From Gammaproteobacteria bacterium (GTDB lineage: Bacteria > Pseudomonadota > Gammaproteobacteria > Burkholderiales > Thiobacillaceae): a stretch of DNA of 14,401 bases. The stretch is taken from contig JAHJNP010000218.1 in assembly GCA_018820745.1 (NCBI GenBank), positions 1-14,401 on the forward strand, in the 5' to 3' direction. Positions 12,867 to 14,401 of the stretch are shown here, one piece after another (positions within the stretch are counted from its first letter, which is position 1; each line of letters opens with the position of its first letter). The position numbers were made by a program, and so were the translations under genes. The notes beneath the pieces are model-generated. The model ran no database searches. It was given only the letters and a program-made list of their open reading frames with translations, and had not been told where the DNA came from.

Positions 12867-14057
12867 ATGCGCTATGAGGTCAAGGCACTGCGCGGGGAAG
12901 AGGATCTGACGGCGCTGCTGCTGGATGCCGCGGATGCCGGCGATGCCGCCAGCCAGGCGCTGGCGCAGGGCTACACGGTGATCGCGGTCAGGATGAAATC
13001 GGCCTGGCCGACGTGGTGCCGGCAGCGCGCCGGCCATTTTCCCCTGGTGCTGTTCAGCCAGGAGCTGCTGGCGCTGCTGCAGGCCGGGCTGGCGCTGGTG
13101 GAGGCGCTGGAAACCCTGGGCGAGAAGGAACAGCGCCCCGAGGTGAAAAAGACCCTGAGCCAGATCATCGCCAACCTTTACGAGGGGCACGCGTTCTCAT
13201 ACGCGCTGCAGCATTCGCCGGCGAATTTTCCGCCGCTCTACGTGGCGACGCTGCGCGCCAGCGAGCGCACCGGCGACCTGCCCGAGGCGCTGTCGCGCTA
13301 CATCGCGTACCAGTCGCAGATGGATGCCGTCAAACGCAGCGTGGTGAGCGCCTCGATCTATCCGATGCTGCTGGGCATCGTCGGCGGCCTGGTGACACTG
13401 TTCCTGCTGGTCTACGTGGTGCCGCGCTTCAGCCACATCTATGCCGACATCGGCAGCGACCTGCCGCTGATGTCGCAGCTCCTGATGCGCTGGGGGCAGC
13501 TGCTGGAATCCCACGGCGCGGCGATCCTCGCCGGCAGTGTGCTGGCGCTGGGCGGCGCGTTCCATGTCGCCACCCGCCCGGCGAGCCGTCAGTGGCTGCT
13601 GCGCAGGCTGTGGCAGTTGCCTGGCATCGGCACCCGGCTGCACATCTATCAGCTCGCCCGCTTCTACCGCTCGCTCGGCATGCTGCTGCGCGGCGGCATG
13701 CCGGTGGCGCCATCGCTGACCCTGGTGTCGGACCTGCTGGAAACGGGCCTGCGCGGCCGCCTGACGCTGGCCCTGGCGCATATCCGCGAAGGCCACCCGA
13801 TCTCCGCAGCGATGGAACAGTACGGGCTGACCACGCCGGTGGCGCTGCGCATGCTGCGCGTGGGCGAGCGCACCGGCCGCATGGGCGAGATGATGGAGCG
13901 CATCGCCGCCTTCCACGAAGAGGAGACCGCGCGCTGGGTGGAGCGCTTCACCAAGCTGTTCGAGCCGCTGCTGATGGCGGTTATCGGTCTGGTGATCGGC
14001 CTTATCGTGGTGCTTATGTACTTCCCCATCTTCGAACTCGCAGGGAGCATTCAATGA
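12867..14057 (+). CDS. gspF: Type II secretion inner-membrane protein GspF
   Basis: A 396-residue polytopic inner-membrane platform protein of the GspF/PilC family. It has the usual two T2SSF domains, about residues 62-184 and 265-387, each with the family motif: AGLALVEALETLGE (73-86) with SERTGDLPEAL (132-142), and RGGMPVAPSLTLVSD (275-289) with GERTGRMGEMME (333-344). Membrane segments are near 165-187, 217-235 and 367-387. The N-terminal 50 residues form the short cytosolic domain that contacts GspE. It starts 17 bases after gspG, with GGTGGAGA upstream, and its TGA overlaps the next ATG, so the three genes are one operon. Length is normal. Confidence 0.95.
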   Translation: MRYEVKALRGEEDLTALLLDAADAGDAASQALAQGYTVIAVRMKSAWPTWCRQRAGHFPLVLFSQELLALLQAGLALVEALETLGEKEQRPEVKKTLSQIIANLYEGHAFSYALQHSPANFPPLYVATLRASERTGDLPEALSRYIAYQSQMDAVKRSVVSASIYPMLLGIVGGLVTLFLLVYVVPRFSHIYADIGSDLPLMSQLLMRWGQLLESHGAAILAGSVLALGGAFHVATRPASRQWLLRRLWQLPGIGTRLHIYQLARFYRSLGMLLRGGMPVAPSLTLVSDLLETGLRGRLTLALAHIREGHPISAAMEQYGLTTPVALRMLRVGERTGRMGEMMERIAAFHEEETARWVERFTKLFEPLLMAVIGLVIGLIVVLMYFPIFELAGSIQ

Positions 14058-14401
14058 ACCTCGCCGATCCCGTCGACGCCGGGCAGGTCTTCACCCCGGA
14101 CCAGGTGCAGCGGGCGCGCGCCGTCGCCACCGCGGCGCAGCGCCGCATTGTCGAGGTGCTGGAGGAACAGTCGGGGCTGAACGCGCAGGCCTTTGTCGAG
14201 GCGCTGGGGTCGGCGCTGCACTATCCGGTCTCGACCATGAAGGACCTCTACCGGATGCAGCCGGCCTTCGACACGCTGCCGTTCGCCGAGGCGATGGCAC
14301 ACGAATGCCTGGCACTGCGCGACGACGGCGAGCGGCTGGTGCTGGTCATGGGCGACCCCTTCGACGTCGGCCTGCAGGAATGGGCCGAGCATCGCATCTG
14401 C
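14054..14401 (+). CDS. gspE: Type II secretion ATPase GspE, N-terminus (partial)
   Basis: The first 116 residues of a protein that continues past the window. It starts in a 4-base ATGA overlap with gspF. The sequence resembles the N-terminal GspE/MshE-type domain: IVEVLEEQSGLNAQAFVEAL, then ALHYPVSTMKDL, then LPFAEAMAHECLALRDDGER followed by LVLVMGDPFDVGLQEW. The ATPase domain with Walker boxes would lie beyond the right edge and cannot be checked here. Its place after gspG and gspF supports the call. The alternative, a PilB-like pilus ATPase, is less likely given GspG. Confidence 0.88.
   Translation, partial: MNLADPVDAGQVFTPDQVQRARAVATAAQRRIVEVLEEQSGLNAQAFVEALGSALHYPVSTMKDLYRMQPAFDTLPFAEAMAHECLALRDDGERLVLVMGDPFDVGLQEWAEHRIC

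Noticed and set aside
13197..14054. Minus-strand 285-codon open frame opposite gspF
   Set aside because: Very His/Gln/Ala-rich, typical of the antisense of a Leu/Ala-rich membrane protein gene.

Overview
The window is GC-rich, densely coded DNA from a proteobacterium, most likely a sulfur-oxidising betaproteobacterium of the Thiobacillus/Sulfuricella/Gallionella type. That assignment is an inference from gene content: a Cus-type metal efflux operon, a TusA-DsrE2 sulfur-trafficking pair, NarX-like two-component proteins and a type II secretion cluster in G-F-E order. No rRNA, tRNA, CRISPR array, transposase or phage gene was seen.

Left block (1-3871, all on the minus strand). Read in the direction of transcription, this is a secreted trypsin-like protease with a C-terminal TPR, a small Cys/His-rich secreted protein (CopL-like), a TolC/CusC outer-membrane factor and a CusB adaptor that runs off the left edge. 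The last two overlap by ATGA. Upstream of the protease, an exact TATAAT box lies among three direct copies of a 10-base motif, which is a candidate operator array. This looks like a heavy-metal (Cu/Ag) envelope response unit.

Middle block (4146-7346). It holds a small secreted protein of unknown function, a tandem-hairpin convergent intergenic region, and a HvfX-like DoxX membrane protein on the minus strand. Divergent from the DoxX gene is a TetR repressor, followed by an AhpD-like CxxC protein, TusA and DsrE2. Two near-identical palindromes (GGACC-N4-GGTCC core) lie at the doxX/tetR divergent promoter and just before the AhpD-like gene. The TetR protein therefore probably controls itself, DoxX and the sulfur-transfer genes.

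Signalling block (7343-12200). A membrane HisKA_3 kinase with a badly degraded ATP-binding domain is on the minus strand and meets dsrE2 tail to tail at a shared CTAG. Next, on the plus strand, come a DUF4124-lytic transglycosylase, a protein of two receiver domains with no output domain, and a soluble PAS-PAS HisKA_3 kinase with intact ATP-binding motifs. No DNA-binding response regulator is present.

Right block (12406-14401, plus strand). This is the start of a type II secretion operon: the major pseudopilin GspG, the inner-membrane GspF, and the N-terminus of the GspE ATPase (cut by the window; GspF and GspE overlap by ATGA).

The most novel-looking points are the TetR-controlled AhpD/TusA/DsrE2/DoxX set with two matching operators, and the signalling block that pairs a probable pseudokinase and an intact kinase with an output-less dual receiver.
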